A stretch of 64,000 bases of DNA from Zantedeschia hybrid cultivar (Eukaryota; Streptophyta; Magnoliopsida; Alismatales; Araceae): the NCBI GenBank assembly GCA_030544215.1, contig JARZZO010000004.1, positions 39,421,980 through 39,485,979 of the forward strand. The letters run 5' to 3'. Shown in pieces: positions 23,011-35,300 of the stretch. The first letter of the stretch is position 1. The number at the start of each line of letters is the position of its first letter. The notes below the pieces were generated by a model, which saw only the letters and a program-made list of their open reading frames with translations, was not told the origin of the DNA and searched no databases. Both the position numbers and the translations under genes were made by a program.

Positions 23011-23337
23011 ATTGATCACATACTGGACGAGCAGGTTGTTACTTCTAGGGATGGGGCCTATCAACGCTATCTGGTCCACTGGAGAGGACGGCCGTCTACG
23101 GACGACACGTGGATCACACGCGAGGAGCTGCAACAGATCGACCCGGACCTTCTAAAGCGATATCAGAGTGGGCGAGACCCATACTCGACAGGGTCGAGTT
23201 CTTCCCAGCCAGGGAGAATTGGTGAGGACACCCGCGCTCATGCCCGATTCGACCCGACCCGCGTCTACAGACGGAGGAGAACGTCCGCGGCGATTCTAGC
23301 CTCGTTATGGCTCAATGACGATGCATTTGAAGGCTGA
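23011..23337 (+). pseudogene. Integrase C-terminal chromodomain, reading into the 3' LTR
   Basis: Directly after the TAG the frame reads IDHILDEQVV, then YQRYLVHWRGRPSTDDTWIT and REELQQIDPDLLKRY. This is a chromodomain with the aromatic Tyr/Trp positions, the feature that lets chromoviruses target methyl-histone chromatin. The frame stays open across the PPT into the LTR and stops at TGA 23335-23337, so about 39 LTR-encoded residues would be appended. This part has no other stop. Confidence 0.87.
23211..23219 (+). other. Polypurine tract
   Basis: AGGGAGAAT lies immediately 5' of the 3' LTR start (TGGTGAGG at 23220), the expected position of the plus-strand primer. It is short, with one T. 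Confidence 0.75.
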
Positions 23338-25095
23338 TGTGTTTTATATGGTTATGGAGCATTAGACACTGTTGTAAGGCCCATTATGAGGCCCAGTTAT
23401 CCATCATTTATTTACTCTGCATTTTCTGTTCGAATTTTGAGTATTTTGTAGTGGGAGGGTCAGTTTTGTCATTGATGTTATTAGGGCTTCATTAGGGCTA
23501 ACGTTTTCTATTTATATTCTTGTAAATCTCGTTTTGAGGTAATGATGATTGAATAGAGAAGGAATTTTCGCAGCCGCCATGTGTGCGTGTGCATGGGCGT
23601 GAAGACCCCATCTTCACCCCCGTAGCTTTCTCCTCCTGTCTTCTTCCCCTCCTTGTCTTCTTCCTCTTCTTCTCCTTTGCCTCTCTCCTCTCTCTCTCTG
23701 TGCGCGAGCCGCTTCTTCCCTGCTCCACGTTCGCTACCCCGGGAAGGAGCCGCCGTCCACGCGTTGTCGGCACCGCCGGTCGGTTCCTCGCGAGCCCCCA
23801 TCGCCCGCAGCTCCCCTCCCCGCCACCGCCGGCTTCGGAGAGCCCTCCCGCGAGCCCTGCCCTGCAACCCAGGCCGGACGGGCCTCCCTGACGGTACTCG
23901 CCGTCCGCCAGCACCCCCCCGCACGCAGGCCCGCGGATCCACCTCCTCCCTCCCTCTCCCGCGCTCGCCATCCAGCCGGCACCCCTACACACGGCCCCGC
24001 GAGCTCCCTCCCCACCGCCGCCGCAGGCCTCGGAGGCCCCTCCCCGCAGGCCGCCGTCACCGCCGGGTTCGGGAATCCCCTCCCGCCGGCTCCCCTTCCT
24101 GCCCGTTCCGCCCATGCCGGCACGACACCCCGCGGCTTGCCACGCGTTCGCAGGGCCCTCCCCGACACCCGTTCCCGCGTAAGTGATCCCCTCCCGCCGG
24201 AGCCATCCCCGCACGAGCCCGCAATTCGCAGGCGGCGACTTCCCGCGAGCCCCACCCCGTGGCACTCGAAGCCGCCGCACGCGAGGCCGAGGCAGGGTTC
24301 CGACGAGCCCCCCGACCGCCGCACGCGGGTCAGAGCCCTCCCGTCGCACGCAGACCGGACGGACCAGCTCCGCGAACCCCCTCCCTTCCCCACACGCAGG
24401 GTCTGGTCGGCTCCTTCCCGCGAGCGCCTCCGCCCCATTGTAGCCCGCCCAAGCGGCCTCCCGCGAGCTACGTGGTGCTCGACACCGCCCACGTCGGGCT
24501 CCCACTCTTTCTCGACCGTCGGGTTCCGCCGCAAGGTGCCAGGTCTGTGCTATTACAGCGCGTGTATCTCGGCGTTTCTGTCACAGCAGACAGAATATAA
24601 ACGTTCGAGGCCCGAGGAGTGCTTATTTCAAGACCCAGGAGGGTGTACGGGATCGCAGCGAAGCATATGGGAACACGTCGTCGACTTCGGAACCCCACTC
24701 AACAGTGGGACGGTTAGCATTGATCTACTCCCTCCCGTTCGCTTGGTCGTACTTTATATGGTTAAATCTTGTTCCCGTGCCAGTGAGTTAGGATCCCTAG
24801 CTATTTATTTGATATTTGCTGCCGGATTGTGAGTGTGAGATCCATCCCTTAGCATTAAATTGAGCATATTGGTTGCGTTGATGCTGTCCTAGCTTGTGGT
24901 AGTCCTTACTACCGCCGGTCCTGTTTGTTTCATCACTGAGAGCGGACGATACTCGAGTTGCATGCGACTTACATTGCGTAATTACATTCATGAAACTTGG
25001 AAATTCAATCAGTGTTTACCATGCACGTACACTACACTTGCTGATTTCGGATCGTGACACTAGTTCGGACTTGTTTCGGTAGTCGTCCCGCGTCA
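23220..25095 (+). repeat. Chromovirus 3' LTR (1,876 bp)
   Basis: Begins TGGTGAGGACACC and ends CGCGTCA, followed by the CCTAT duplication (25096-25100). It differs from the 5' LTR only by substitutions (about 40 by eye, roughly 33 of them transitions) and by lacking the hAT-like insertion. Confidence 0.95.
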
Positions 25096-25381
25096 CCTAT
25101 CATATGAGGGTTAATAGTAAATAGAGACCCTCTCATGTATAATGGAAGAACATAAAACCATGGGCTCATATTATAAGGGTAATGGAATAGGAGGCATACC
25201 TAGACCAAAAAAGCCTTGATCGGGATTTTTAAGAAGGCCTAAAACAGCCCCAAGTCACCCTTGTAGGCTTCCGAAATCAACTCCTAAGCCTCCTTGATAA
25301 CCCTTGATGGTGAGGCCCAAAGGAGGACCCTAAGATGCAGCAACAAAGATGATCCAAACGCTGCGAAATAAGGGCCAAGAT

Positions 25382-25455
25382 CAGTCCCGAAATGGGCCAA
25401 AACCAGTCCCGAAATGGGCCAAAACCAGTCCCGAAATGGGCCAAAATCAGTCTCA
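25382..25455 (+). repeat. 22-bp tandem repeat
   Basis: Three nearly perfect copies of CAGTCCCGAAATGGGCCAAAAC plus a degenerate fourth. The following 100 bases keep GGCCCAATA-like words at irregular spacing. Confidence 0.9.
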
Positions 25456-26263
25456 AGACTTGCCCAAAATGGCCCCAAATGAAGGCCCAATGGCAAGGGT
25501 GATAGGCCCAATAGATGGCCCAATAAGGGACCCAATATAAGGCCCAATAAGGACCCCAAATGAGCCCAAAAATCAGTCTCACAGGGCACCAAAATCTGCA
25601 ACCCAAAAAGAGAAAAAATCTCCAAAACTCCCAAAGTGGAAATATGCCCAAAATGGAAGAGAGCAGGTCAAGTGGACCCCCTCTCTGTCCCCTTTATTTA
25701 AATAGGAAAGAAGGAGGGAGGAGAGAGAGAGGTGGAACCGGTGGGGGGACCCCCCACTGGTTGGGAACCCCCCACCGGTTCCAAGAGAGAAACCGGTGGG
25801 GGGGGGGGGGGGATGGGAGGAATTCCCTCCTCTCTCTTTTTGAAATTTAAAAATGGAGGGGGGGGATTAAAGAGGGGTGAGAATTAATGGGTTCTTAAAC
25901 CCTTTTCACACTTGTTTAAGAATCCCACAAAAGACCCCCATTTAATTCTAACCCCTTTCACATTGGAGCCAAGTCTGAAATTAATAGGTTCTTAAATCCT
26001 TTTCACACTTGACTAAAACACCAAATCTGAACCAAGGCTCATTTAAGAGCCCAAAAATCAGAAAAAAGGAAAGGAAGTGGGGGAGGGGAACACCCCCCAC
26101 CGGTTCCCAACCGGTGGGGGTGTCCACCCCCCCCCCCCCCCCCCCCCCCCTCTCATCTCTACGCTCTCTCTCACTCCCTTCACTCATCCATTGAATTAAA
26201 AAATAAAAAAAAAGAGGGGAGGGAAGAGGATGTAAACGGTCCCCACCGGGCCCAAATTCGGGT

Positions 26264-26273
26264 CTATAAATAG
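26264..26273 (+). promoter_or_regulatory. TATA box in the LTR-like repeat
   Basis: CTATAAATAG in a CCGGGCCC-rich context. A likely transcription start lies 30 bases downstream, near the ACACACATGC leader. Matched by a minus-strand TATA in the related repeat at 6585-6596. Confidence 0.5.
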
Positions 26274-27640
26274 GGCCCCTTAGCCCCCAAATCCAGGACA
26301 CACATGCAAAAGAGCAGCACATACACCCACATACAAGGAGTGTAAGGTTTGGAGGGGAGTTCTTGCTGCGTTGAAGACCAAATTCTGGTTTTCTTAACCC
26401 GGGTTTGCTGCGCTTTTTGGCGATCTTTTCCATTTCGGGGAGTCTTTCTTCCTAAAGTTCAATCCTAAGGAGAAGCTCTGCCGAATAATTCTTGTAAAAT
26501 GCCTTATTCAGGCGAACCCCTGTCGAAATAAAAGTCGATATTTTCATGTCTGAAATGTGTGTTTGCATGCCATTAAAATAATTAAATAATATCATGTTTT
26601 TCATACTTTATATATATATATATATATACTTAGTTTCATAAACTCAAAAAAATCTGTGTGCATCCCCAATTTAACCTTGACCTCACCCCATAAATATATA
26701 AGTTCAGAAATAATCATAAAATCATATTTAAAGTTAAAAATGACCTATAATTAATTAATTACTAAAAATTCATAAAATTATAGAAAAATCAGGAAAAATC
26801 TGTAAAAAAACAGTAAAAATCAGAAATGCAACTTAAAAATCATATTGAACTAAATAACCCAAAATACCCCTCATATATTTAATTAATTAATTAATTAATC
26901 ATAAAAATCAGCAAAATTAATAAAATAAAATCATTAAAAATCAGTAAAAAAACAGAAAACCAAATCTGAAAGAACACAAAAATTTCTTAAAAAATTAAAA
27001 TATACATAGAACTTAGTAAAATCATGAAAATACCCTCACTCATAATAAAAATCTATAAAAAATCAGATAAAATCCTTAAAAAATATCAGAACCTATTTTA
27101 TGACCAAAATACCCTCCATACAATAAAAATCTCATAAGAAAATAGACTCCAAATCTAATAAGCCCGGTTTAGGATAAAATTACTAAAATACCCTTATACA
27201 CTTAAAAATTAATTTCACAAATCTCATAAGGTTTTAAAACCATTAAAACTTGCTCTCATATGCTAATAAGCCATAATACCTCCATAATTCCTAAAAAATT
27301 GTATAATTGCAAAAACATCCCTATGGGTTTAAAATACTTGGAATCAATCCAAATACCTTGGAATCAATCCAAAATCATATAAAACCTATCTCAAACCGGG
27401 GTGAGGCCAAGGGCTTAACCTAAAATACATCTTCATATTCATATGTATGCGTTGCCTGTAGTAGTAGTGTTTCATGTCATAAGGGTATCATACCGACGGT
27501 TAATCAAGGGTTGCCGAGCAGTTGCTCGATGTAATTAACACTGACCAAGGTCAATGGAGATAGGTCATATACTCGAATCTTCGCTTGATTCGAAGTCCCA
27601 GATTTCCTGAGGACTAATCCCAAGCTCTCATAATCTGCTA

Positions 27641-28266
27641 AAACATAAAATCGACCTATATTTCTCTAGATAAACAAAAAGCAAAAAAATGGATTTCCGA
27701 ATAATCCGATAGGAGAGACGTCTAGGTCAGGTCCCGACGGAGGTTAAGAAATAATCTCCCAAACACCCACACATTTGACTCTTTTAAGATTAATATAAGG
27801 GTTATTGTGTATAACTCCTATTGTTTCGGAATTTAATCTCATATTGGTTGTCAGTGCTTATCAAGTGGGTCCATCCCCATATCCCTATCGAGGGTCCTTT
27901 TACATAATAGAACAAAGCTCGACCTCTGGTTTGGGGGACAATACCTTGCTAGGAGACCACATACCAAAAATAATGCCACAACAATACCCATCATTAGAAG
28001 GGTCATTCCATAATTTGTCACACCAATCCTTGTTTATATATGATAACTATCATTCTAGATCATAGTTGTCAATGCTGACGCGTAGGCGCTAGGTGACAAG
28101 GCCTTTTTTGAAGGACTAGGTGGTTAAAGCTCTTGTTGGAGCTTTAAAAAGCATGCCTAAGTATTGCTTTGGTGCGCCTAGGGGGGGATAGCATGCCTGA
28201 ATGACGTTTAGTATAGTTCATGGGCCAATCAAATTAGGTCCATTGGGATCCAATCCTAATATAAAT
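27641..28266. other. Non-coding stretch with GCCTAGG-type repeat debris
   Basis: No gene seen. Around 28075-28200 there are GCGTAGGCGCTAGG and GCGCCTAGGGG words typical of a common plant repeat, also faintly present near 8190-8260. Confidence 0.4.
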
Positions 28267-28556
28267 AGGGTCCTATGGATGATTGGGTCCTAGCTTTTGA
28301 TAACCTTTCATCTCATCCTCATTATTTCATCTTCCTCATTCTCTCTCCTTGGTGAACAAATATCAGTGTCAATGATAAGGCATTGCTGTTCGTTCTCTTC
28401 TCATTGTGATAGGGTCCTATGGATGATTGGGTCCTAGCTTTTGATAACCTTTCATCTCATCCTCATTATTTCATCTTCCTCATTCTCTCTCCTTGGTGAA
28501 CAAATATCAGTGTCAATGATAAGGCATTGCTGTTCGTTCTCTTCTCATTGTGATAG
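28267..28556 (+). repeat. 144-bp tandem duplication
   Basis: The unit starting AGGGTCCTATGGATGATTGG (28267) is repeated from 28411 without any difference that I can see, which indicates a very recent event or an assembly duplication. Confidence 0.93.
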
Positions 28557-28702
28557 GCATGATGAGGCAACAATCTCCACTTGCCCATGTCAATGAACTT
28601 GGAACCATTCATGGCCATTATCATCCTCTCACCCTTTTTGAGTTTCCTATATGGCTGTCCTTTCTTCTCCCTTCTCTTCAAGTGTTTATCTCCCTGCCTT
28701 TG
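28557..28702 (-). other. Possible exon of an unrecognised gene
   Basis: On the minus strand, after an AGGCAG acceptor, an open frame reads GDKHLKRREKKGQPYRKLKK and then MNGSKFIDMGKWRLLPHHAY. Composition and the splice-like border look exon-like, but I do not recognise the family. The frame runs into the 144-bp duplication. It could be chance. Confidence 0.25.
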
Positions 28703-31396
28703 AGTAACAGGATATAAGCAATACCTTTAAGGAAAGCTTGAATCTTCACAACTAGAGATTGAAATCTTTAAGAGTGTTAGCTGTTAACTCTTCCTTGTAG
28801 CCTGGTTTCAGGACATAATTAATGGAAGCATTATAGATAGTTAAGATTCATTTACATATTTGATGGACAAAAGGTACCTTTATTCTTGACTTTTCTACTT
28901 CATTTTATGTGATATTCCTGAAGCTTTTCTCCCACAAAAGAAGTAAAGTTTTCTCATGTGCAAGTGGGCAACAAACAGCTATATCTAACTGCCTATTAAA
29001 TATTCTTATGTTCAGGAGGTTTCTTATCTTCACTGTATCTTGTCTCAGACTCTGCTTGAAATGGATGTACAAATGATTTTCAGGTACTCAGTAATCACAT
29101 AATACTCAATCCTTGATATTTGTTCAAGTATATATGACATGGGAGGAAATAGTTATATACTTCTTGGCTGATTCAATTATTGCAGTTTATGATTATGTTT
29201 TTTTTCCTCATGTGCGTGCATGCATATGGGTATGAATGTAGAGTCTTTAGCAAATAAGATCATTGTATGATAGGTAGAATAAAGATTGATGCAAGGCTCT
29301 TCTGTCTAGTTACATGTTAGAGATTTCTTCATGTCTATACCTTAATGAACTGTGTCAGTTTTGTGCAGTATTCTCTTCTTTTGTTACAGCGGTTGTATTA
29401 CTTATTACAAAATGGAGCTATATGAACTTTACATGCCTTGCATTCCATTCAAGATTACTTTGGAGTCAAGGATTGGACCATCGAAATAGTGATAATTATG
29501 AGCCTTGGTCCTATCTAGGAGAGGACACCATTTTTCCGTTTTATTTGTTCCTTTTCCTCTCTTTTTTTTTGGGTGTGTGTGTGTGTGTGTTGTTTGTGTG
29601 GGGGGTGGGGGGGGTGTTGATTTCAAGCGTATAGCTTGGTTGGTGCTTCACATCCTTCCGAATGGAGAGGGCATGGATTCAAGGATCCTTGGACACAATC
29701 AATACTCCTCATTTGGTATGTACAATCTAGTGAGGTAGTGAGTCCCATAATGGGCTCACTTACAGATTATGTTTGCTAGATGGGCAACCTTGAAAAGAAT
29801 GGCACCAACGAGACCAGGTTATCCTAAAATTCTGTAGATTTGAGGCAATCCCAATTTTAATGAAGAAGAATTACATTCCACAGTGGACTTTTTCCCTTGT
29901 GATGAAGCTTTCTTTTGGAAAAAGTGGGATTCTTTTGCCAAAAAGAAAACATTGCATCTGGATGGTATTATGGAATAGTAGATAAACACTAGTAAAATGA
30001 AACGTGTGGAAAACAAACAGACATTAAAACATGTGGAAAAAGAATCTACATGGGCCAGACGAATCAATGCATGTATAACTAAGAAACTATATAGCCTTAA
30101 ATGATGGCAAATCATTTAAAGGATAAATGCAGGCAAATCAATTCTGTATAAGGAACTATATAACCTTAAATGATGAACTATGAACTTTTCTCCCTTACAA
30201 GCATGAGAAGTTATATTTTCTGACAGCACAACGTAAAACCAGTTGGCAAGTTATATATAGTCTGTGAACAGTTCTTTAAAAGATGCCCACCTACTGACCT
30301 GGGTGCCTACTGCCTAGGACTCCCAGTGGTATTAAGCATCTGGGCCACTTTGGTATTGCAATACTAGTTATGGATTGGAGAATTGACTGATGCTGATACG
30401 GATTGGTTGATCTAGATCAGAATTGAGTGACAAGTCTAGGCAATTCAACAGGCTGGGGAGATGGGACGTATGGAAAAGAGTCACCCAGTTATTATCTGAT
30501 ATTTGGTGGGACTGGTCATGGGATAAATGGAAACAGAATCAGCCAGGTTTGTCTAAACACATATTGTGTTTAGGTGTGATGACTCACACCATACCAGGGA
30601 ATCCATTGTTGACTTGTATACATATTGGACTGTTAGCCCTCATTTATAATGTAGACATTGTTTTCTCCCTTTTGATTCTTACATGGTAACAGAGCCTTTA
30701 TGGCGGTTCCCCGTGCATGTTATGTTGTCATATCCTGCAGTTCTGATTTTTATTTTCACCATATTCTTTGACTGCTGGTTGCCTTTGAGCGTTGGTCTCC
30801 ATCATCATTGGTCCTTGAAAACACCTTGCTCTTCCTTATCTAAAAAAAACAGAGGAAAAAAGGAAAATTGGATCTTATTACCCTTTTGGTCTTAGTCAAC
30901 ATCAGCATTATCCACAGCTGCCCTGGTTCCTGTAGCTGCCATCTTCTCTGTTCATCATCGTTGCCAAGGGATGCAGCTCTTGGAGACGTCTCTTCCATTG
31001 CCTGCTGTTGGCACACTGGTGACCTTTGCTGCCTCCGGTACTGCAGTCTAAGCCTATCTGGATTTTTCCTATTCTAGTTGACTACAGTGGTTATCTCTTT
31101 TGCAGCACAACTGGCTTTTCCTTGGGTCAGATTCAAAGTCAAAGTGGTTGACCAGATTTCGTGCAACATGGAAGCAAGATATTATTAATCATCGTTGGGA
31201 ATCCAAGTTTTCTCCTGAAAAGATATTAAGAGATCTCGCCTTCTGCAATTTATGTTTGATTCCCTTGTATAGATTTCTATTTTTTTCTTAGCATGTGTGT
31301 GTGTGCCGGTTATGGGTTATTATGATTTTTTTTATTACTAGTTTCTATCATTGATCTTTGGGAATGCTTGCTGCTTGTTTCATTTTTCTGCTGTTT
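28703..31396. other. Non-coding, intron-like or old repeat sequence
   Basis: T-rich sequence without a credible ORF. A (GT)n and G-run tract lies at 29570-29615. At 30686-30697 TGGTAACAGAGC follows CTTACA and a TATA-like TTATAATG. That arrangement resembles the end of a small Copia-type LTR and its PBS, so 30400-30685 may be an old LTR. No coding region follows. Confidence 0.35.
30686..30700 (+). other. PBS-like site of a possible Copia-type remnant
   Basis: TGGTAACAGAGCCTT differs by one base over the first 12 bases from the initiator-Met PBS (TGGTATCAGAGC), and the preceding CTTACA is a typical LTR end. No second LTR was found. Confidence 0.3.
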
Positions 31397-31776
31397 GGGA
31401 TCCTACAATTTATTCATTTGATCCATTTATAATCTTGTCTAATTAGTTAGTTTCTGGGTGTCTCTAAGGGTTGCAACGAGCCGAGCCGAGTCGAGCTTTT
31501 AGTTGCTCGAGCTTGGCTCTTTCAAATAAACCCAAGCCAAGCTCGAGCCCGAGCCCACGTCAAGCCCACTCTTTGAGCTCGAGCTTGGGATCCCACAATT
31601 TATTCATGTGATCCATTTATAATCTTGTCTAATTAGTTGGTTTCTAGGTGTCTCTAAGGGTTGCAACGAGCCGAGCTGAGTCGAGCTTTTAGTTGCTCGA
31701 GCTAGGCTCGTTCAAATAAACTCGAGCCGAGCTCGAGCGCGAGCGCGAGCCTAAGCCCACGCTCGAGCCCACGTCG
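31397..31776 (+). repeat. 190-bp tandem duplication of flank plus element end
   Basis: GGGATCC(T/C)ACAATTTATTC occurs at 31397 and 31587. The unit runs through GGTGTCTCTAAGGGTTGC into the GAGCCGAG-rich start of the hAT-like element. The copies differ by a few substitutions, so the duplication is not brand new. Confidence 0.85.
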
Positions 31777-32376
31777 AGCCCACTCCTTAAGCTCGAGCTT
31801 GGCTCAAATTTTTTTTCTTCAACTCGAGCTCGACTCGATCTCTGCTCATTAAAAACCGAGTCCACCCGGTTAATCCTTGAGCGAACCAGCCACCAAGCAT
31901 GAAGAAAGCATAGAGAATGGCCCGTCTTTATAGAAGAAGCTGGGGGGCTTTCTTTTTAGACCCTGATATTGGACGAAAAATGTCTTGCTGAGAAATGCCC
32001 AGGCACGCATGCAGTAAAGGCCAAGTGGGGTTCTCACAAACTTAGTCAGGTATCGGCAGCATAAAAAAGTTTCAAGGCCTTATAACCTTCGTGTGCTAGC
32101 CTCATTTGCATGGCTTGGTGAATGCGGGTAGGTCTGTTTGTGGGAGACGAGGTTTTTATTTTGTTTTCAGGGAAACTTATATAATTTAGCCTATTTTATT
32201 TCAAGCCGGGTTACAAGCCCATCGAGTCGAGCTGGGTAGTGCTTGGGTCGTTTGATTAAAGAAGCTTATGTTGGAGTTAGGCTTTGCTCATTTGATCATA
32301 CGAGCCGAGCCGAACATAGCTAAACTCGAGTTGTGCTCGAGTAGCTCGCGAGTGGCTCGACTTATTGCCAGCCCTA
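31655..32376. mobile_element. Non-autonomous hAT-like element with CGAGC-rich ends
   Basis: The element is flanked by GGTGTCTC at 31647-31654 and 32377-32384, an 8-bp duplication. Ends form imperfect inverted repeats: left TAAGGGTTGCAACGAGCC, right in reverse complement TAGGGCTGGCAATAAGTC. Both ends are dense in CGAGC/GCTCG words; the centre (31860-32200) is unrelated, with no transposase. Confidence 0.75.
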
Positions 32377-32384
32377 GGTGTCTC

Positions 32385-35300
32385 CATCTCTTTTAAAGCT
32401 TGTGACAGGTTGCTAAGACTTGGGTCCTTGTGGTCGTTTCTTTTGCTGATCACAATTTATGCAAATGATTAATAGAGTATGAGGTATATAAAAAAAAGTG
32501 GAATGCTACTGCACTATATTGGATCACAAGGTTGTTCATCATCTTTGGATTGTCCATTTTTGACAGTTAATGTAGGTTCATGAAGGTTGATATGATGCTT
32601 GCTATTGCGCATTCATTGATGTCATCTAACTAGCTTCTCTTTTTCCTTCCATTTTCTTGTTTCTCTTTTTATTTTGTTTATTGTATTGAAAAGTGAGTGT
32701 CAGTTAGCCTAATGCAATGACGAGGCAGTCAAGATGGTTTTGGCCTGGAATCTTGTTTGATGATAGCATGTGACATTCATTGGGATCTTCTTGATGATTT
32801 CTCTTCTATGTTCTCTTTCAAAAATAGAAAAGACCTCGAAGTGCATCCCATGTTTTATGGTTAATTCATGCATGATTAAGTGAAAGATTAACTAACCATA
32901 GCACAGTTTGCATTGCAACCTTAGTATATGCGTTTTTTTTCCCCTTTTCAAACTGATGCATACAAATTTTTGACCCTCCCCAAGGCTGCAAGTGGATAGA
33001 ACATGGTGAAATCAGATTATCAATAGGATAGAACATGGTGAAATCAGATTATCAATAGGAAAAAAATGCTAAAGGAAAAAAAAAAGTACAAACTATTATA
33101 CAAAGTGTTTAGCTGACAGAGACCTTCCCATGCTATGATCTCGAGCTGTCCAACTATTCTCATTGCAACAAACAATTAAGTCAAGTATATTATTTGGAAC
33201 CATGTGCTTGAATTGAATATGCTCTCAATCAAAAGTTGTGCATGATCAACAGGGATGGTGGTAAACAATTAATCAACTCCATATGTTCAGCATGTTCTAT
33301 TTGATACTGGTAGGAGAAGAACCCGACTAAATATTGTTAAAAAAAAAAGGATAGGAAGCAGAACCATGTCAAGATGATATGGATCACCCCATTCTTCTTA
33401 CGCTAAAGATCTTACCATTTCTGAAGGCTATATCTCTTTTCAAATTCCATTCAAGAGTTCTATGTGTTTCCACATCCTTTTTTTGAAATCCAAAAATGAA
33501 ATGGACAAATTCCTTTTCTTAGGAACACATACAAGATTCGTCACTACAAAAAGGATAAGTAATACCTTGGCTGAGGTTTTTGAGGCTCCTTAGCACCATG
33601 AACAATATTCAAACATGTTGTGTTTTTTCTCCAAGTGTGGCCCTCTCTCTTTTCTGTCCATATCTGTCTTGAATACACTGAAGATAAATTTGATGCTTCC
33701 GTTTCTGAATGGAAGATCAGATAGTAGAGACAGATTAATTATAGTAGCAATGGAAACTCTTTCTACCAAAGGTTCACTTGGATCGGCATAAAACATCGAG
33801 ATCCACTGAAATTGCCAGATTCCTTTTGTTTTCATTGTTGTAAAATACTAAATTTTTTTGGATTAGATTGATGCAAAATGCTGAAAATTAAATTCTTGAC
33901 CCACTAGTTTACAAAGGAGTCCCCACTTAGTTTTTCATAAGAAATGGCCATTAACCAAAACAAGGGATTTCATTTCCACTTGTTTTGAATCCAGTGATCT
34001 CAAAATATAAGATTTTTTTTTGTTTTACATCAATTCAAATGTTTCTTAAATTTGAAACTTTAAGGCATTAGTATAAGCTCTTTGAATTGGAAAAATGCAA
34101 GAAGTTGTGTTTTATATCAATCCATAAATTCTTCTATGATGCTGAACCTTTTCCACAAAAGACATAGCTCACTAAAATCCTCGTTATTCAAAACACTTCG
34201 CCATAATCATAGTCTTTCGTCCCACCTTAATTTTTGGTACCTCTATTGTCTTTGCCCTATGCAAGGTGTTTAGGGTTTAGGGTAGTTCTTCCTCATTTTT
34301 ACTCCATGTTGACATTACTCTAGTTCTTCATCATTTCTCTTTGCCCAAATGGAAACGAAATGTGGAATCCTTATCATTTTTCTCTGAACATTAGTCCTAT
34401 TGGTGTAAATCATTTTTCACTACCAATAGCATAAAATATTTTGGTACAAGCCCATTTAAGTAATAGATGTTCCTATCATATTTTAGGGCTATCAACTTAA
34501 TGCATGATTGATTATTTTTAAGCAATGTAAGGAGCCATAAATTTTGAATGCTACTTAGTTGTTACAATAGAGAGGACTTGAGGAATAGAGTGAAGGCTTG
34601 CTCCTTTACTTCAAAATTATAATGGCATTGGCGATTGAGTAAGTGATTGACATAGTTATAGATCCATACAGAGTTAAGGGCCTCACTATGTAAACAAACT
34701 TTTTCTTAATGTGTATCTAGGGGAAGCGACATTTGCAAAGTTGAGAACACAGTTGTTAGAACCTCCAAAGGAATGAGTATTGTGCTCTTTCTATCTATGA
34801 TTGGACGACATGATGGATTTTGATGAACACTTGTGCACCCCTATTAAGAAAGATCTTTGGATAATTAAATCCCATAACCTGTCGTTCGGTCACTATGGGA
34901 AACTATATATTGGCCCTGTGTACATTGAGAATTATAGGTTGAATTCAAGTGGTTTTAAAGTAGCCGGTGCAGTTCTTATTGTGCCACTAGTGCCAATTGA
35001 ACCCTCCTCTAGTTTTATACTACATGTATATTATACTTTATCAAGGGTCATCTCTAAACCTAGATATCATAGATTTCCTGTTCACCATTTTTTAAAAAAT
35101 TTCATAACGGTGGACAATGTGGACATACTTTTTGCTTGTTCTTACATGGAGTTAGTTATTGTAATTGTTATCAATATTATATTATTTTTATAGTGTATTA
35201 TGTAACTACGTCTACTATTTTCTCGCTCGTCGGTTGTGTTTTTGATGATCTTCATAAATCTCATTCATGATTTGCTTTTTTTTGTATGCTTATGTTTACT

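Larger units (their letters stand above)
14748..25095 (+). mobile_element. Chromovirus (Ty3/Gypsy with chromodomain), complete but mutated
   Basis: A 10.3-kb element with LTRs starting TGGTGAGG and ending GCGTCA, an initiator-Met PBS, Gag, CCHC knuckle, protease, RT, RNase H, integrase and a C-terminal chromodomain, a PPT, and a CCTAT duplication. The order PR-RT-RH-IN-chromodomain defines a plant chromovirus; the large LTRs would suit the Tekay/Del group (inference). About 40 substitutions separate the LTRs over 1,876 aligned bases by eye, roughly 2%, mostly transitions. There are five in-frame stops and at least four frameshifts, so it is non-autonomous as written. Confidence 0.96.
25101..27640 (+). 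repeat. LTR-like non-coding retroelement sequence, plus strand
   Basis: Order: GGCCCAA-rich upstream part with 22-bp tandem units, CCACCGGTGGGG blocks with C/G runs (25740-26150), a TATA box (26264), a leader, an AATAAA-type signal near 26528, then a long AT-rich tract (26560-27400) and a conserved end (GACGGTTAAT, AATTAACACTGACC, TTTCCTGAGGACTAAT). The same order is found in reverse at 5188-7690. I read it as an LTR plus adjoining leader of an unrecognised family, with the chromovirus inserted into its left part. Confidence 0.45.

Noticed and set aside
25382..25455. CRISPR-like direct repeats
   Set aside because: Head-to-tail units without unique spacers in plant DNA; a simple tandem repeat.
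28557..28702. Confident host-gene exon
   Set aside because: Acceptor and open frame are present but the family is unrecognised and the piece is short; listed only at low confidence.
34801..35193. 130-codon plus-strand ORF
   Set aside because: No known motif, AT-driven composition, no splice context; kept only as a note in the stretch description.
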